Origin: Cohaesibacter intestini
Lineage (GTDB): Bacteria; Pseudomonadota; Alphaproteobacteria; Rhizobiales; Cohaesibacteraceae
DNA: 64,000 nt
Reading direction: 5' to 3'
Assembly (NCBI RefSeq): GCF_003324485.1
Contig: NZ_QODK01000005.1
Span: 237,471-301,470, forward strand
Under the pieces are notes generated by a model that did no database searches, was not told the origin of the DNA, and worked only from the letters and a program-made list of their open reading frames with translations. The position numbers and the translations under genes are program-made. This document shows, in pieces, positions 53,326 to 62,748 of the stretch (position 1 is the first letter of the stretch; every line of letters starts with the position of its first letter).

Positions 53326-53649
53326 ATGTATATCGCAATGAACCGCTTTCTGGTTAAAAAGGGCTTTGAAGACGCCTTTGAGAGCATCTGGGCCAATCGC
53401 GACAGCAAGCTGCTCGATATGGAGGGCTTTGTGCATTTCGATCTTCTCAAAGGCAGCGAAACCGCAGAAGGCTTCATTCTCTATGCCTCCCATGCCATTT
53501 GGCAGGATGAGGCGGCCTTCATCAACTGGACCCACTCGGCGCAATTCCGCCAATCCCATGCCAAGGTCAAGCCTCTGGTGGAGTATCAGGGACCGCCCAA
53601 GCTTGAATGCTTCACCACCATCGAAGGGCTCAGCATCACCAAGGCGTGA
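53326..53649 (+). CDS. IsdG-like haem-degrading monooxygenase
   Basis: This 107-residue protein has the antibiotic-biosynthesis-monooxygenase dimeric fold. The triad N6, W68 and H78 (in AFINWTHS and FRQSH) aligns with N7, W67 and H77 of staphylococcal IsdG, so haem cleavage is plausible. GAGGAAACAGCC precedes the ATG. It lies 33 bp after the cyclase gene, probably in the same operon, which is odd unless the cyclase's membrane part binds haem. Confidence 0.8.
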   Translation: MYIAMNRFLVKKGFEDAFESIWANRDSKLLDMEGFVHFDLLKGSETAEGFILYASHAIWQDEAAFINWTHSAQFRQSHAKVKPLVEYQGPPKLECFTTIEGLSITKA

Positions 53650-53895
53650 CCATCCTTTCTCCGCCTCTGGTTCGCCATTGCCCGGGTACATCGAGCCAAC
53701 ATCTTTAATTTGCTGGTTTTTTGGCCATCAAATACCCTGCAAAGCAGCCATGCAAAAAACCGCATGCTACTGTAGAATATATTGAAATTCGCCTTCGATT
53801 AATTTACCTAGACATTAATCGGGCTTGCCTCCCCTTGCCAGATCTGCATTTGGCACGGCGCAAGCGTCTTCCAACGCTACATTGTCGGGACCACC

Positions 53896-56688
53896 ATGAG
53901 CTTGTATACAAATTATCTAGACGAGATCGAAACGCGCAAAATTCAGGGCCTGAACCCCAAGCCCATCGATGATGGCGCCCTGCTTGCCGAGATCATCACG
54001 CAGATCAAGGACGCCCAGAATGACCATCGGGAAGACTCCCTGAATTTCTTCATCTACAACACCCTGCCGGGCACCACCAGCGCCGCTGGCGTCAAGGCCA
54101 AGTTTCTCAAGGAAATCATCCTTGGTGAAGTGGTAGTCGAAGAAATCTCCCCGACCTTTGCGTTTGAGCTTCTGTCTCACATGAAGGGTGGACCATCGGT
54201 AGAAGTTCTTCTCGATCTGGCCTTCGGTGACGACGCTGCCATCGCCAAGCAGGCCGGCGACGTGCTGAAAACTCAGGTCTATCTGTATGAAGCCGACACC
54301 GACCGCATCGAGGCTGCCTACAAGGATGGCAATCCGATCGCCAAGGAACTGCTCGACAGCTATGTGAAGGCCGAATTCTTCACCAAGCTGCCTGACGTCG
54401 AAGAAGAGATCAAGGTTGTCACCTTTATTGCAGGCGAAGGCGACATTTCCACCGACTTGCTCTCTCCGGGCAATCAGGCCCACTCCCGCGCCGACCGCGA
54501 GCTGCATGGTAAATGCATGATCTCGGAAACGGCTCAGCAGGAAATCGAGGCCCTCAAGCTTCAGCATCCTGATAAGCGTGTTATGCTGATCGCCGAAAAA
54601 GGCACCATGGGCGTAGGGTCTTCGCGCATGTCCGGCGTCAACAACGTCGCTCTGTGGACCGGCAAGCAGGCCAGCCCTTATGTGCCATTCGTCAACTATG
54701 CCCCGGTCGTGGCTGGCACCAACGGCATCTCGCCAATCTTCCTGACCACCGTATCCGTGACCGGTGGCATCGGCCTTGATCTGAAAAACTGGGTCAAGAA
54801 GCTCGATGACGACGGCAAGCCGATCCTCAACAATGATGGCAATCCGGTTCTGGAACAGAAATATTCTGTCGAGACCGGTACGGTACTGACCATCAATTCC
54901 AAAACCAAGAAGCTTTACAACGAAGCTGGCGACGAAGAGCTGGCTGATGTGTCCAATGCCTTCTCCCCACAGAAGGTCGAGTTCATGAAGGCTGGCGGTT
55001 CCTACGCCATTGTCTTCGGCAAGAAGCTGCAGACATTTGCGGCTGAAACCCTCGGCGTGGAAGCGCCATTGGTCTTTGCCCCATCGAAAGAAATTTCCCA
55101 CGAAGGTCAGGGCCTGACCGCCGTTGAGAAAATTTTCAACCGCAACGCGGTTGGCGTGAATTCCGACAAGCCGCTGCATGCGGGTTCGGACGTCCGCGTC
55201 AAGGTCAACATTGTCGGCTCGCAGGACACCACCGGCCTGATGACCATGCAGGAGCTGGAAGCCATGGCGGCGACCGTTGTCTCCCCAAGTGTCGACGGAG
55301 CCTATCAGTCCGGCTGTCACACCGCGTCGGTTTGGGATTTGAAGGCACAGGCCAACACCCCGCGCTTGATGAAATTCATGAACGAGTTTGGTCTGGTCAC
55401 CGGTCGTGACCCGAAAGACGTCTATCATCCGATGACCGACGTGATCCACAAGGTCCTCAATGATCTGACCGTGGATGACCGCGCCATCATCATCGGCGGT
55501 GACAGCCACACCCGCATGTCCAAGGGCGTGGCCTTTGGTGCCGACTCCGGCACCGTGGCGCTGGCTCTGGCCACCGGCGAAGCCAGCATGCCAATTCCGG
55601 AATCCGTCAAAGTCACCTTCAAGGGCAAAATGGCCGACCACATGGACTTCCGCGATGTCGTTCACGCCACTCAGGCCCAGATGCTCCAGCAGCATGGCGA
55701 CAACGTCTTCCAGGGCCGCGTGATTGAAGTGCATATCGGCACCCTGCTTGCCGATCAGGCCTTCACCTTCACCGACTGGACCGCAGAAATGAAGGCAAAA
55801 GCCTCCGTCTGTATCTCCAACGATGAAACCCTGATTGGTTCTCTCGAGCTGGCCAAGTCGCGCATCCAGATCATGATCGACAAAGGCATGGAGCATGAAA
55901 ATGGCACGCTCGCGCGCCTGATCTCAATCGCCGACAAGCGCATCGCCGAAATCAAGTCCGGTGACGTGCCTGCGCTGACTCCGGACGACAATGCGAAATA
56001 TTTCGCCGAAGTGGTTGTCGATCTTGAAGCCATCAATGAGCCGATGATCGCCGATCCGGACGTCAACAATGCCGACGTCTCCAAGCGCTACACCCACGAC
56101 ACCATTCGCCCGATCTCTTACTATAATGCAGAGAAAAAGGTCGATCTGGGCTTTGTCGGCTCCTGCATGGTGCATAAGGGAGACGTGAAGATCGTCGCTC
56201 AAATGCTCCGCAACCTTGAAGCCGAAAAGGGCAAGGTGGAATTCAAGGCCCCTCTGGTCCTCGCAGCCCCGACCTACAACATCATTGATGAGTTGAAGGA
56301 AGAAGGCGACTGGGAAGTCCTGCAGAAATATTCTGGCTTCGAGTTTGACGACACCGCGCCAAAAACCGAAGCGCGGACCGAATATGAGAATATTCTCTAT
56401 CTGGAGCGTCCGGGCTGTAACCTCTGCATGGGCAACCAGGAGAAAGCCGAAAAGGGTGACACCGTTCTGGCCACCTCGACCCGCCTGTTCCAGGGCCGTG
56501 TTGTGGCGGATGCGCCAGAGAAAAAAGGCGAGTCCCTGCTTGGCTCGACCCCAGTGGTGGTGCTGTCCGCCATTCTGGGTCGCACGCCAACCCTTGAAGA
56601 ATACAAGGCGGCAGTGGAAGGCATCAACCTGACCAAATTTGCTCCGCCACTCGAAGTGCCGGGTACCTCTCGTTCGGTGCACTTCTGA
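53896..56688 (+). CDS. acnB: Bifunctional aconitase B / 2-methylisocitrate dehydratase
   Basis: This 930-residue TCA-cycle enzyme interconverts citrate and isocitrate and can act on 2-methylisocitrate from propionyl-CoA. The order HEAT-like domain first, then the domain with GEKGTMGVGSSRMSG-like GTMGVGSSRMSG, is that of AcnB. The 4Fe-4S ligands are C757 (GSCMVHKG), C841 and C844 (ERPGCNLCMGNQ). It is about 65 residues longer than the E. coli enzyme, mainly from an insertion near residues 295-355, as in other alphaproteobacteria. The upstream 246-bp gap is A/T-rich and must hold the promoter. Confidence 0.96.
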   Translation: MSLYTNYLDEIETRKIQGLNPKPIDDGALLAEIITQIKDAQNDHREDSLNFFIYNTLPGTTSAAGVKAKFLKEIILGEVVVEEISPTFAFELLSHMKGGPSVEVLLDLAFGDDAAIAKQAGDVLKTQVYLYEADTDRIEAAYKDGNPIAKELLDSYVKAEFFTKLPDVEEEIKVVTFIAGEGDISTDLLSPGNQAHSRADRELHGKCMISETAQQEIEALKLQHPDKRVMLIAEKGTMGVGSSRMSGVNNVALWTGKQASPYVPFVNYAPVVAGTNGISPIFLTTVSVTGGIGLDLKNWVKKLDDDGKPILNNDGNPVLEQKYSVETGTVLTINSKTKKLYNEAGDEELADVSNAFSPQKVEFMKAGGSYAIVFGKKLQTFAAETLGVEAPLVFAPSKEISHEGQGLTAVEKIFNRNAVGVNSDKPLHAGSDVRVKVNIVGSQDTTGLMTMQELEAMAATVVSPSVDGAYQSGCHTASVWDLKAQANTPRLMKFMNEFGLVTGRDPKDVYHPMTDVIHKVLNDLTVDDRAIIIGGDSHTRMSKGVAFGADSGTVALALATGEASMPIPESVKVTFKGKMADHMDFRDVVHATQAQMLQQHGDNVFQGRVIEVHIGTLLADQAFTFTDWTAEMKAKASVCISNDETLIGSLELAKSRIQIMIDKGMEHENGTLARLISIADKRIAEIKSGDVPALTPDDNAKYFAEVVVDLEAINEPMIADPDVNNADVSKRYTHDTIRPISYYNAEKKVDLGFVGSCMVHKGDVKIVAQMLRNLEAEKGKVEFKAPLVLAAPTYNIIDELKEEGDWEVLQKYSGFEFDDTAPKTEARTEYENILYLERPGCNLCMGNQEKAEKGDTVLATSTRLFQGRVVADAPEKKGESLLGSTPVVVLSAILGRTPTLEEYKAAVEGINLTKFAPPLEVPGTSRSVHF

Positions 56689-56719
56689 TCCGACGATTTG
56701 GATGAAGAATGAACAAAAG

Positions 56720-56743
56720 AAAAGGCCCCAATCGGGGCCTTTT
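56720..56743. terminator. Bidirectional terminator between acnB and the Rad50-like gene
   Basis: AAAAGGCCCC and GGGGCCTTTT arms enclose a 4-base loop, with A and T runs on the outer sides. It serves both convergent genes. Confidence 0.9.
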
Positions 56744-56771
56744 CTCGTTTCCGACGGTCAAAATCTAATTT

Positions 56772-59423
56772 TCAGACAGCCCCGACCTGCTGAATGAAGG
56801 CCCGTTCGCCCCCCAGATCGGAAAAAGCCCGAGTGCGACAGGACAGGACGATGATCTGCTGATCTTTGGCGGTCTGGGCCAGCATGTTGAACATCGCGGC
56901 AATCCGCTCATCATCCGTATGAACCAGAGCATCATCGAGAATGATCGGCACATGGCTTCCCTGTCGGGCAATCAATCGCGCGAAGGCCAGTCGCGTCAGA
57001 ATGGCAATCTGCTCATAGGCCCCACCGGACAGCGCCTCGACCGCATCCGTCACCCCATTGCGGGTGATGGTCTCAACCAGCAACTTATCCGCATCCAGTT
57101 GAAAATCGATCCCTCCATGCAGTTGCTGCAACAGGGGCAAAAGCTCCTTGCGGATCGGTTCGAAATAGGTTTCCTGCGCCTCGGCGCGGGCAGCCTCCAG
57201 ATGCTCGACCAGCAGGCGAAGGGCTCTGGCATGATGCTCGAACTGTTGCGCCCGCTGGGTCGCCCGTTCCAGCTTGCCAACCACCTCCGCCAGTTTCTCC
57301 TCAACCGCCCCATCGGATTGAATCTGGATCGCACCATTGAGCCGCGCCAATTCTCGCTCCAGCAACGCGATTTCCTTTTGGTCCTCTTCTTCCGCCTTTT
57401 GCGCCCGCAGGCATGCAGCTTCTGCGGCCGCCAGATCCGGCGCGTCCCTTTGCAGAGCCTTCAGCGCCCCTTGTGCCTCGGACACCTTGTCGGTTTTGGC
57501 TTGCAGCAAGCGGTCCAAAGCTTCAAGTCTGGTCGCCTCATCCTCTGGGGCTGCCAGTTCACCCAGCTCAGCAGACATCCGTGACAAGGAACCTTGTTCC
57601 GCTGCCAAGGCCCCCACAGCCTTGGTATAGGCATCCCGCGCCCGGCTTTCCTCGGCCCTTAGTCCATCAAGCAAGCGATTGGCCTCTGCCAAAGACGCCT
57701 CAATCGCATCAACCTTTGGCGCGCCATCTGCCCCACCACTTGGCAAAGGCGGGAGAGGAGCATCAACGGCAATGCCCAGATCCTGACAAATCTGGCGTTT
57801 TTCCGCTTCCAGAGCCTCGATGCCAGCCGGAGCCAGCGCCTTCAACTGGACCAGCAGGCTTTGTTGATCTTGCAAGGCTATTTGCCGCTCTTCATAAAGA
57901 TGCCGCGCTGCCTTGACGCTCTCGACCGACAGAGCGGCGAGCTGCTGTTTGAGATCCCTGCGCAGCTGTTCGGGATCTTCGATGCCCTGCCCCGCACCTT
58001 CAGCCGGTTGCAAATGCATCGTGCCAAAGCCCGGCAGGTTCAATTCCATCCCGCGATCGATCAGGTGTGGCACGCCACTGGCAATGGCTTCACCATTGCA
58101 TAGAGCGGATTGCCCCTCTGCCGACAGGGTGAAACTGGAAAAATGCACTTTGCGCTTTTCAACCGCCATATCATGACGGCGCTCAAGATCCACCAGACGC
58201 TCAAGGTCGCCGCGGCTGACCTCCGCGCCGCGCAAGACCGCTTCCAGCGCCCCCAAGCGCTGCTTGATTGGCCGGATCATCGATAGCAGATCATCCAACG
58301 CCACCAAGCGTTCTTGCCGGAGGCGCGCACGGTCTGCCTGTCTGGCCTGAGTGAGTCCTTCGGTCAGAGTGCGCCGTCTGGCATCGGCCTCCGCAATCTG
58401 AGCCTGAAGGCCATCGCAGGCAGCCTTGGCCTTGGCCTTGCTTTCAAGCGCCCCGGCAACAACCGCTTGCTTTTCGCTCACAGCACGCGCCAGTGCCTCG
58501 CGCTTGGCCTGACTTGCCTTGATCTCATGGATCTGCCGGGCCACTGCGTCGACCTCATTGACCAGCAATTGCCGGTCTTTATCAGCTGCGATGACCTTTT
58601 GCGCATGATCGCGAGCATGGGTGACTTGTGCCTGACTGCGAACGATGGCGGTTTGCCGTTCGTCTCGCAACCTATCGTCCTGCAGCTCTCGCAAACGGGC
58701 CATGACTTTTTTCTTCATCGCCAGATCATGGGAAAGGGTCTCAACAGCGGTCTCCAGCTCGCCGCGTTTCTCGTCCAACATCTGAACACGATCTTCGGCT
58801 TCTTTCCATGCACTGCCCGCCTTGGCCTTACCCTGCTTGGTCCTGATGGCATCCAGTTCCTGTTTGCATTGCTGGACGATCTGATCCATCCGCCGCCCAC
58901 CGGTCACAGCATCGATCTGTCCGCGCACGCTCGACATCACATCCCGGCGTGCTTCAATTCCCTCTCCTTCCCCCTTGCCTTCTGGATCAACCCCGACCAT
59001 TCCCTGCCGCACCCACAACAGGCCAACCGGCCCCTTGCGACTCTGCAGCAGATTGGTCTGGATCCAGACTTCCGCATCATCGGCCTGTTTGAGAATGATG
59101 CCTGATGCAACAGCCGTGACGCTGGCAGAGGAACCGGGTTTTCTGAGATTGAACGTCTTTTCGATCCGGTATCCCTCACCCTCAACCTCAATCTCGGCGC
59201 CAATCGTCATTGCCCCACCAGAATAGGGCTGCAAGCTTCGCAACTCCTTTTTGTTGGCCCCATGATCAAAGAAGAACAAAGCATGCAGCGCATCAAAAAA
59301 GGTGCTCTTGCCGCTTTCATTTTCTGCCGTGATGGTGGTCAAACCATCCCCGATTGGTCCGAGCGTCACCGTCTGGCTGGCGAAGCGGCGTACATTGGTC
59401 AATGTCAGGCTGCGCAGCTTCAT
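56772..59423 (-). CDS. Rad50/SbcC-like AAA ATPase
   Basis: This 883-residue protein has an N-terminal ATPase lobe (AENESGKST at 33-41), a long central coiled coil rich in Ala, Glu and Lys, and a C-terminal lobe with ALSGGAYEQIAIL and VPIILDDALVHTDDERI. It would clamp and move DNA ends for the nuclease encoded upstream. No CxxC zinc hook is visible in the middle of the coil, unlike Rad50/SbcC, so it is closer to the YhaN type. It overlaps the phosphodiesterase gene by four bases. Confidence 0.87.
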   Translation of the reverse strand: MKLRSLTLTNVRRFASQTVTLGPIGDGLTTITAENESGKSTFFDALHALFFFDHGANKKELRSLQPYSGGAMTIGAEIEVEGEGYRIEKTFNLRKPGSSASVTAVASGIILKQADDAEVWIQTNLLQSRKGPVGLLWVRQGMVGVDPEGKGEGEGIEARRDVMSSVRGQIDAVTGGRRMDQIVQQCKQELDAIRTKQGKAKAGSAWKEAEDRVQMLDEKRGELETAVETLSHDLAMKKKVMARLRELQDDRLRDERQTAIVRSQAQVTHARDHAQKVIAADKDRQLLVNEVDAVARQIHEIKASQAKREALARAVSEKQAVVAGALESKAKAKAACDGLQAQIAEADARRRTLTEGLTQARQADRARLRQERLVALDDLLSMIRPIKQRLGALEAVLRGAEVSRGDLERLVDLERRHDMAVEKRKVHFSSFTLSAEGQSALCNGEAIASGVPHLIDRGMELNLPGFGTMHLQPAEGAGQGIEDPEQLRRDLKQQLAALSVESVKAARHLYEERQIALQDQQSLLVQLKALAPAGIEALEAEKRQICQDLGIAVDAPLPPLPSGGADGAPKVDAIEASLAEANRLLDGLRAEESRARDAYTKAVGALAAEQGSLSRMSAELGELAAPEDEATRLEALDRLLQAKTDKVSEAQGALKALQRDAPDLAAAEAACLRAQKAEEEDQKEIALLERELARLNGAIQIQSDGAVEEKLAEVVGKLERATQRAQQFEHHARALRLLVEHLEAARAEAQETYFEPIRKELLPLLQQLHGGIDFQLDADKLLVETITRNGVTDAVEALSGGAYEQIAILTRLAFARLIARQGSHVPIILDDALVHTDDERIAAMFNMLAQTAKDQQIIVLSCRTRAFSDLGGERAFIQQVGAV

Positions 59424-60535
59424 TGCCCCACCTCCTGCGCCAAATGAAACAGATGCGACAGGGCTGTTTGGGCAATGCGGGCATCCTCCTCAGTCCGCCC
59501 TTCAAGGCTTGTTTCGGTCAACAGATTTTCAGCAGCGACCCGCAAGGCACCGCTTTCAGCAATCAGGTCTAGATCCTCAATCGACTGTTCGATGCCGATC
59601 CGGGTCAGATCGAAATCAAAGAAATGAAAGTCGTCGGCCACCGCTTCGCAGGCCTTGCGAAGAGCCGCATGCTCGGACAAACCCAACCGCCCGGACCCGA
59701 CAAAGCGCACCAAGGCCTGCTGACGAGCATCCTCTGGCAACGCCTCTTCCAAAATGCTCACAGGGTCGCAACCGGGAAAGAAAGTCTGATCCGCCCGCAG
59801 CCATTGATAGTGCCCAAGCGGGATCGGCTGGACAGAGGGTAAGACGCCCCGCGCTGACACCTCGACCAATAGCACACCTGACGCCTTGTGGCCTTTAAAG
59901 CCATCAGCTTCCGGAGCACCCGCATACCATGACCGGGACCCGATTGCCATTTGGCCGTGCCAATCCCCCAACGCAAGATAGTCAAGCCCCGACCGCTCAG
60001 CGCGATCTGGCGGGATCGTTGCCAAGCCCCCCTCTTCCGAGCCAAAGTCCGTCACCCCTCCATGGGCAAGGCCAATACGGATCCGCTCCCCGGTCTCTGC
60101 AAGGCTCATCCATTCCGTCAAATCAAAGCCGGGGCTTCTGACCGTGGGTGGCGCAGGCAGGATTGCGGTATCCTCACCCAGCAGAATGGGGGTTGCTTCC
60201 GTCGCCAAAATCACATTGTCGGGCTTGTCTCGAACGATCCGCTCCCACAGATCCACTGACGTGAGAGAATCGTGATTGCCCGGCATCCAGACCCATGTGA
60301 CGGATGGATCCGCCGCCATGACATCCAGTGCCCGCTTGACCAGCTTGGAGGGCGGCGCTTCCGCATCAAATGTGTCGCCAGCGATCAGGATGAGGGGAGA
60401 ATTATGCGTGCGGGCCGCGTCGCCCACTGCCCGCAGCGCCTCCAATCGGGCCTGCCGGAGAGCAACCCGCGTCTCTTCGTCAAATTGTCCAAAAGGTTTG
60501 CCGAGATGAACATCGGCGGCGTGAATGAAACGCAT
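59420..60535 (-). CDS. Mre11/SbcD-like DNA repair exonuclease
   Basis: This 371-residue calcineurin-like phosphoesterase shows all metal motifs of Mre11-type nucleases: DVHLGK (8-13), GDTFD near 53, GNHD near 86, LAHGG and LGDWHGQ. It likely trims broken or blocked DNA ends with the ATPase encoded just downstream and overlapping by four bases (ATGA). The ATG at 60535 has GGGGGATTTGTC upstream. The length and lack of an extended capping domain resemble YhaO-type proteins of alphaproteobacteria. Confidence 0.88.
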   Translation of the reverse strand: MRFIHAADVHLGKPFGQFDEETRVALRQARLEALRAVGDAARTHNSPLILIAGDTFDAEAPPSKLVKRALDVMAADPSVTWVWMPGNHDSLTSVDLWERIVRDKPDNVILATEATPILLGEDTAILPAPPTVRSPGFDLTEWMSLAETGERIRIGLAHGGVTDFGSEEGGLATIPPDRAERSGLDYLALGDWHGQMAIGSRSWYAGAPEADGFKGHKASGVLLVEVSARGVLPSVQPIPLGHYQWLRADQTFFPGCDPVSILEEALPEDARQQALVRFVGSGRLGLSEHAALRKACEAVADDFHFFDFDLTRIGIEQSIEDLDLIAESGALRVAAENLLTETSLEGRTEEDARIAQTALSHLFHLAQEVGQ

Positions 60536-60676
60536 GACAAATCCCCCGTATCCCTGTGATATCGCTCTGCGCCGGGAACCGCAACGTCATCAGCCTGGCT
60601 GATCAACAATACAACCAAAAGAAGAAGCAAGAAAAGCGGCAACTTTGAATTCCCAACTGCCCGAGCGGCCTATGCC

Positions 60677-61714
60677 TTAGATTTGCGGCACGATACAAGA
60701 AGGATAGAGCCTGCTTTCAAGGATCGCCGCCATTGGATCCTGCCCTTTTAAGAAACCATGGTCAGACACCAGAACCGATCCCCACCCGCGCACCATGGCA
60801 CCCCAGATGTCCGTATGCAAACTGTCGCCAACCATCGCGATGCGCGACACCGGATAAGAGGGGCCAACCAGCGCTTCAACATGATCATAGACACTTGGAA
60901 ATGGCTTGCCATGAAAGGCAACTTGAAGCCCCGTTACCCGGTCCATCAGGTCATGAGCATAATAACCCGGCTCCACCGTCAGACCGATTTCTCGCGGTGC
61001 CACCAAATCCGGATTGGCCACCACCACTGGCCGCGGGGCTTTTGCCAGACTGCCAGCCAAAAGGTCCTGTCGGGCCTCAGTCCAGCATTCAGAAGAGAGG
61101 AAAAGAAACCCATCAACCGCATCATACAGGGCCGGTTCATCCGCCAGCGCCACCACGGACTGATCAAGCTCCTGAGCGGAGAAACCGGTCGGCGCAATCA
61201 CACCCCATTGAAAATCGGGGCCCCAATGGCTCAAATGCAGCTCACAGACAGCGCGTGAGGACACCAGCTCTTCCGCACGGAAGTCAAAGCCCAACCGGAT
61301 AAACTTCTCGACGACTTGCTCAAACGCATAGGATGCCGCATTGGTCAACACAAACAGCCTTTTACCTTGGGCTCGGAGCTCTGCGATGCGCTCCACCGCC
61401 CCCTCGATCGGCACTTCGCCGACATTCAGGACACCAAAGGCATCAAAAACGAAGGCATCATACTGGTCAGCCACCGCCTCCAGATGCGGAACCTGCGGCA
61501 CTGGTGTAGACGTTGGCAGATCGGCAAAAGGCAAGGCAGGGAAACGCTCCCGAACGGCTTCATAGCGTTCGAAGGCCTGTCGCGACGTCAGTGTCTTTTT
61601 CAATGGAGCCTCACGAACTGATGCGAGCGGGACGAATGTTAATGCTGACCTGCTGATCAGGCCGTGGCTCCGTGCATATCGGCTAATCGGAGTCCCGTCC
61701 AGACCAAATGTCAC
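60677..61714 (-). CDS. HAD-family hydrolase (class IIA, TIGR01459-like)
   Basis: This phosphatase-like protein of up to 345 residues has YDAFVFDAFGVLNVGEVPIEGA (motif I, with DAFGV in place of DxDGT), LFVLTNAASYAF (motif II) and IAMVGDSLHTDIWGA (motif IV), the class IIA HAD pattern of NagD relatives. GTG 61714 overlaps the stop of the choline ATPase gene (GTGA), but the first 55 residues are poorly conserved and a later start is possible. Motif I has D-A-F where the second Asp normally stands, so phosphatase activity may be reduced. Its role beside a choline importer is unknown. Confidence 0.8.
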   Translation of the reverse strand: MTFGLDGTPISRYARSHGLISRSALTFVPLASVREAPLKKTLTSRQAFERYEAVRERFPALPFADLPTSTPVPQVPHLEAVADQYDAFVFDAFGVLNVGEVPIEGAVERIAELRAQGKRLFVLTNAASYAFEQVVEKFIRLGFDFRAEELVSSRAVCELHLSHWGPDFQWGVIAPTGFSAQELDQSVVALADEPALYDAVDGFLFLSSECWTEARQDLLAGSLAKAPRPVVVANPDLVAPREIGLTVEPGYYAHDLMDRVTGLQVAFHGKPFPSVYDHVEALVGPSYPVSRIAMVGDSLHTDIWGAMVRGWGSVLVSDHGFLKGQDPMAAILESRLYPSCIVPQI

Positions 61715-62748
61715 CCAGCCTCGCGAACATGACCAGACAGGAAAGACAGCACACCTTCGGATGTCAGCTGCCCCACGAGTTGGTCACCATGCAAGACACC
61801 CACGGGTGTCTTTGCTCGCGCAACCACCTCGAGTATGTCCGACAGCAGCTGCCCAGCGGCCACCGTCCGATCAAAATGCACGCCCACGAGCGGTACCATC
61901 GCATCTTCTGCTCGCAACACCCCCAGTGGATTCATATGAGCAACAAAGTCGGAAACATAGGCATTTGCAGGCCGGGCAAAAATATCCTGAGGTCGACCGC
62001 TCTGAACGATCCGCCCCCCTTCCATAATGGCAATCCGGTTGCCAAGCTTGAAGGCTTCATCAAGATCATGGCTAACGAACAGGATTGTGCGCTTTAACCG
62101 GTCCTGCAGTGCCAACAAGTCGTCCTGCAGCTTTGCCCGGATCAAAGGATCAAGGGCGGAGAAGGGCTCGTCCATCAACAGGATTGGCGCTTGGGTGGCA
62201 AAGGCACGAGCAAGCCCGACCCGCTGCTGCATACCGCCAGACAATTCGCAGACCGCCCTGTCAGCCCAGTCTTCGAGACCAACCAGCGCTAATTGTTCAA
62301 TCGCCGCTTCCCTGCGATGTTTCTTCGGCACACCGCAGAGCTCCAGCCCCAACCCGACATTCTGAACCACGGTCCGCCATGGCAACAACCCGAATTGCTG
62401 AAACACCATCGCCACACGCCGTCCGCGAATATGCCTCAGGGTCTGCCTTGACGCTCCGGTGACATTCACCAAAGCGCCACCGTGATTGACGTGAACAGCA
62501 CCGCGCACCACCGGATTAAGCCCATTCACCGCCCGCAACAATGTAGATTTGCCTGAGCCAGACAAACCCATAAGGACATAGATTTCTCCCTCCTCTATAT
62601 CCAGCGAGCAATTGTGCACACCCAGAATTTGACCAGTTTCGTCCTGTATGGCGGCCCGGTCGAAGCCTTGATCCATCAACGGAAGGGCCGCCTCAGGATC
62701 CTCGCCGAAAACGATAGAGACAGTGTCAATCTTTACCGCCAGTGTCAT
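61711..62748 (-). CDS. choV: Choline/glycine betaine ABC transporter ATPase
   Basis: This 345-residue ATPase belongs to the ProV/ChoV family. After a family-specific N-terminal extension (TVSIVFGEDPEAALPLMDQG) come Walker A GLSGSGKST, Q-loop QQFGLLPWRTV, signature LSGGMQQRVGLARAF and Walker B LLMDEPFSALDP. A C-terminal regulatory domain (about 265-345) may sense ionic strength. It overlaps the permease gene upstream and the HAD gene downstream. Choline is inferred from the close match to rhizobial ChoV. Confidence 0.9.
   Translation of the reverse strand: MTLAVKIDTVSIVFGEDPEAALPLMDQGFDRAAIQDETGQILGVHNCSLDIEEGEIYVLMGLSGSGKSTLLRAVNGLNPVVRGAVHVNHGGALVNVTGASRQTLRHIRGRRVAMVFQQFGLLPWRTVVQNVGLGLELCGVPKKHRREAAIEQLALVGLEDWADRAVCELSGGMQQRVGLARAFATQAPILLMDEPFSALDPLIRAKLQDDLLALQDRLKRTILFVSHDLDEAFKLGNRIAIMEGGRIVQSGRPQDIFARPANAYVSDFVAHMNPLGVLRAEDAMVPLVGVHFDRTVAAGQLLSDILEVVARAKTPVGVLHGDQLVGQLTSEGVLSFLSGHVREAG

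Noticed and set aside
53761..53800. Iron-responsive (ICE-like) element upstream of acnB
   Set aside because: GAAT...ATTC symmetry is weak and the flanking bases do not match the Irr consensus I remember.
53917..55896. Long open frame (659 codons) on the minus strand inside acnB
   Set aside because: It lies wholly antisense to a clear acnB, shows no family similarity and reflects codon bias of the real gene.
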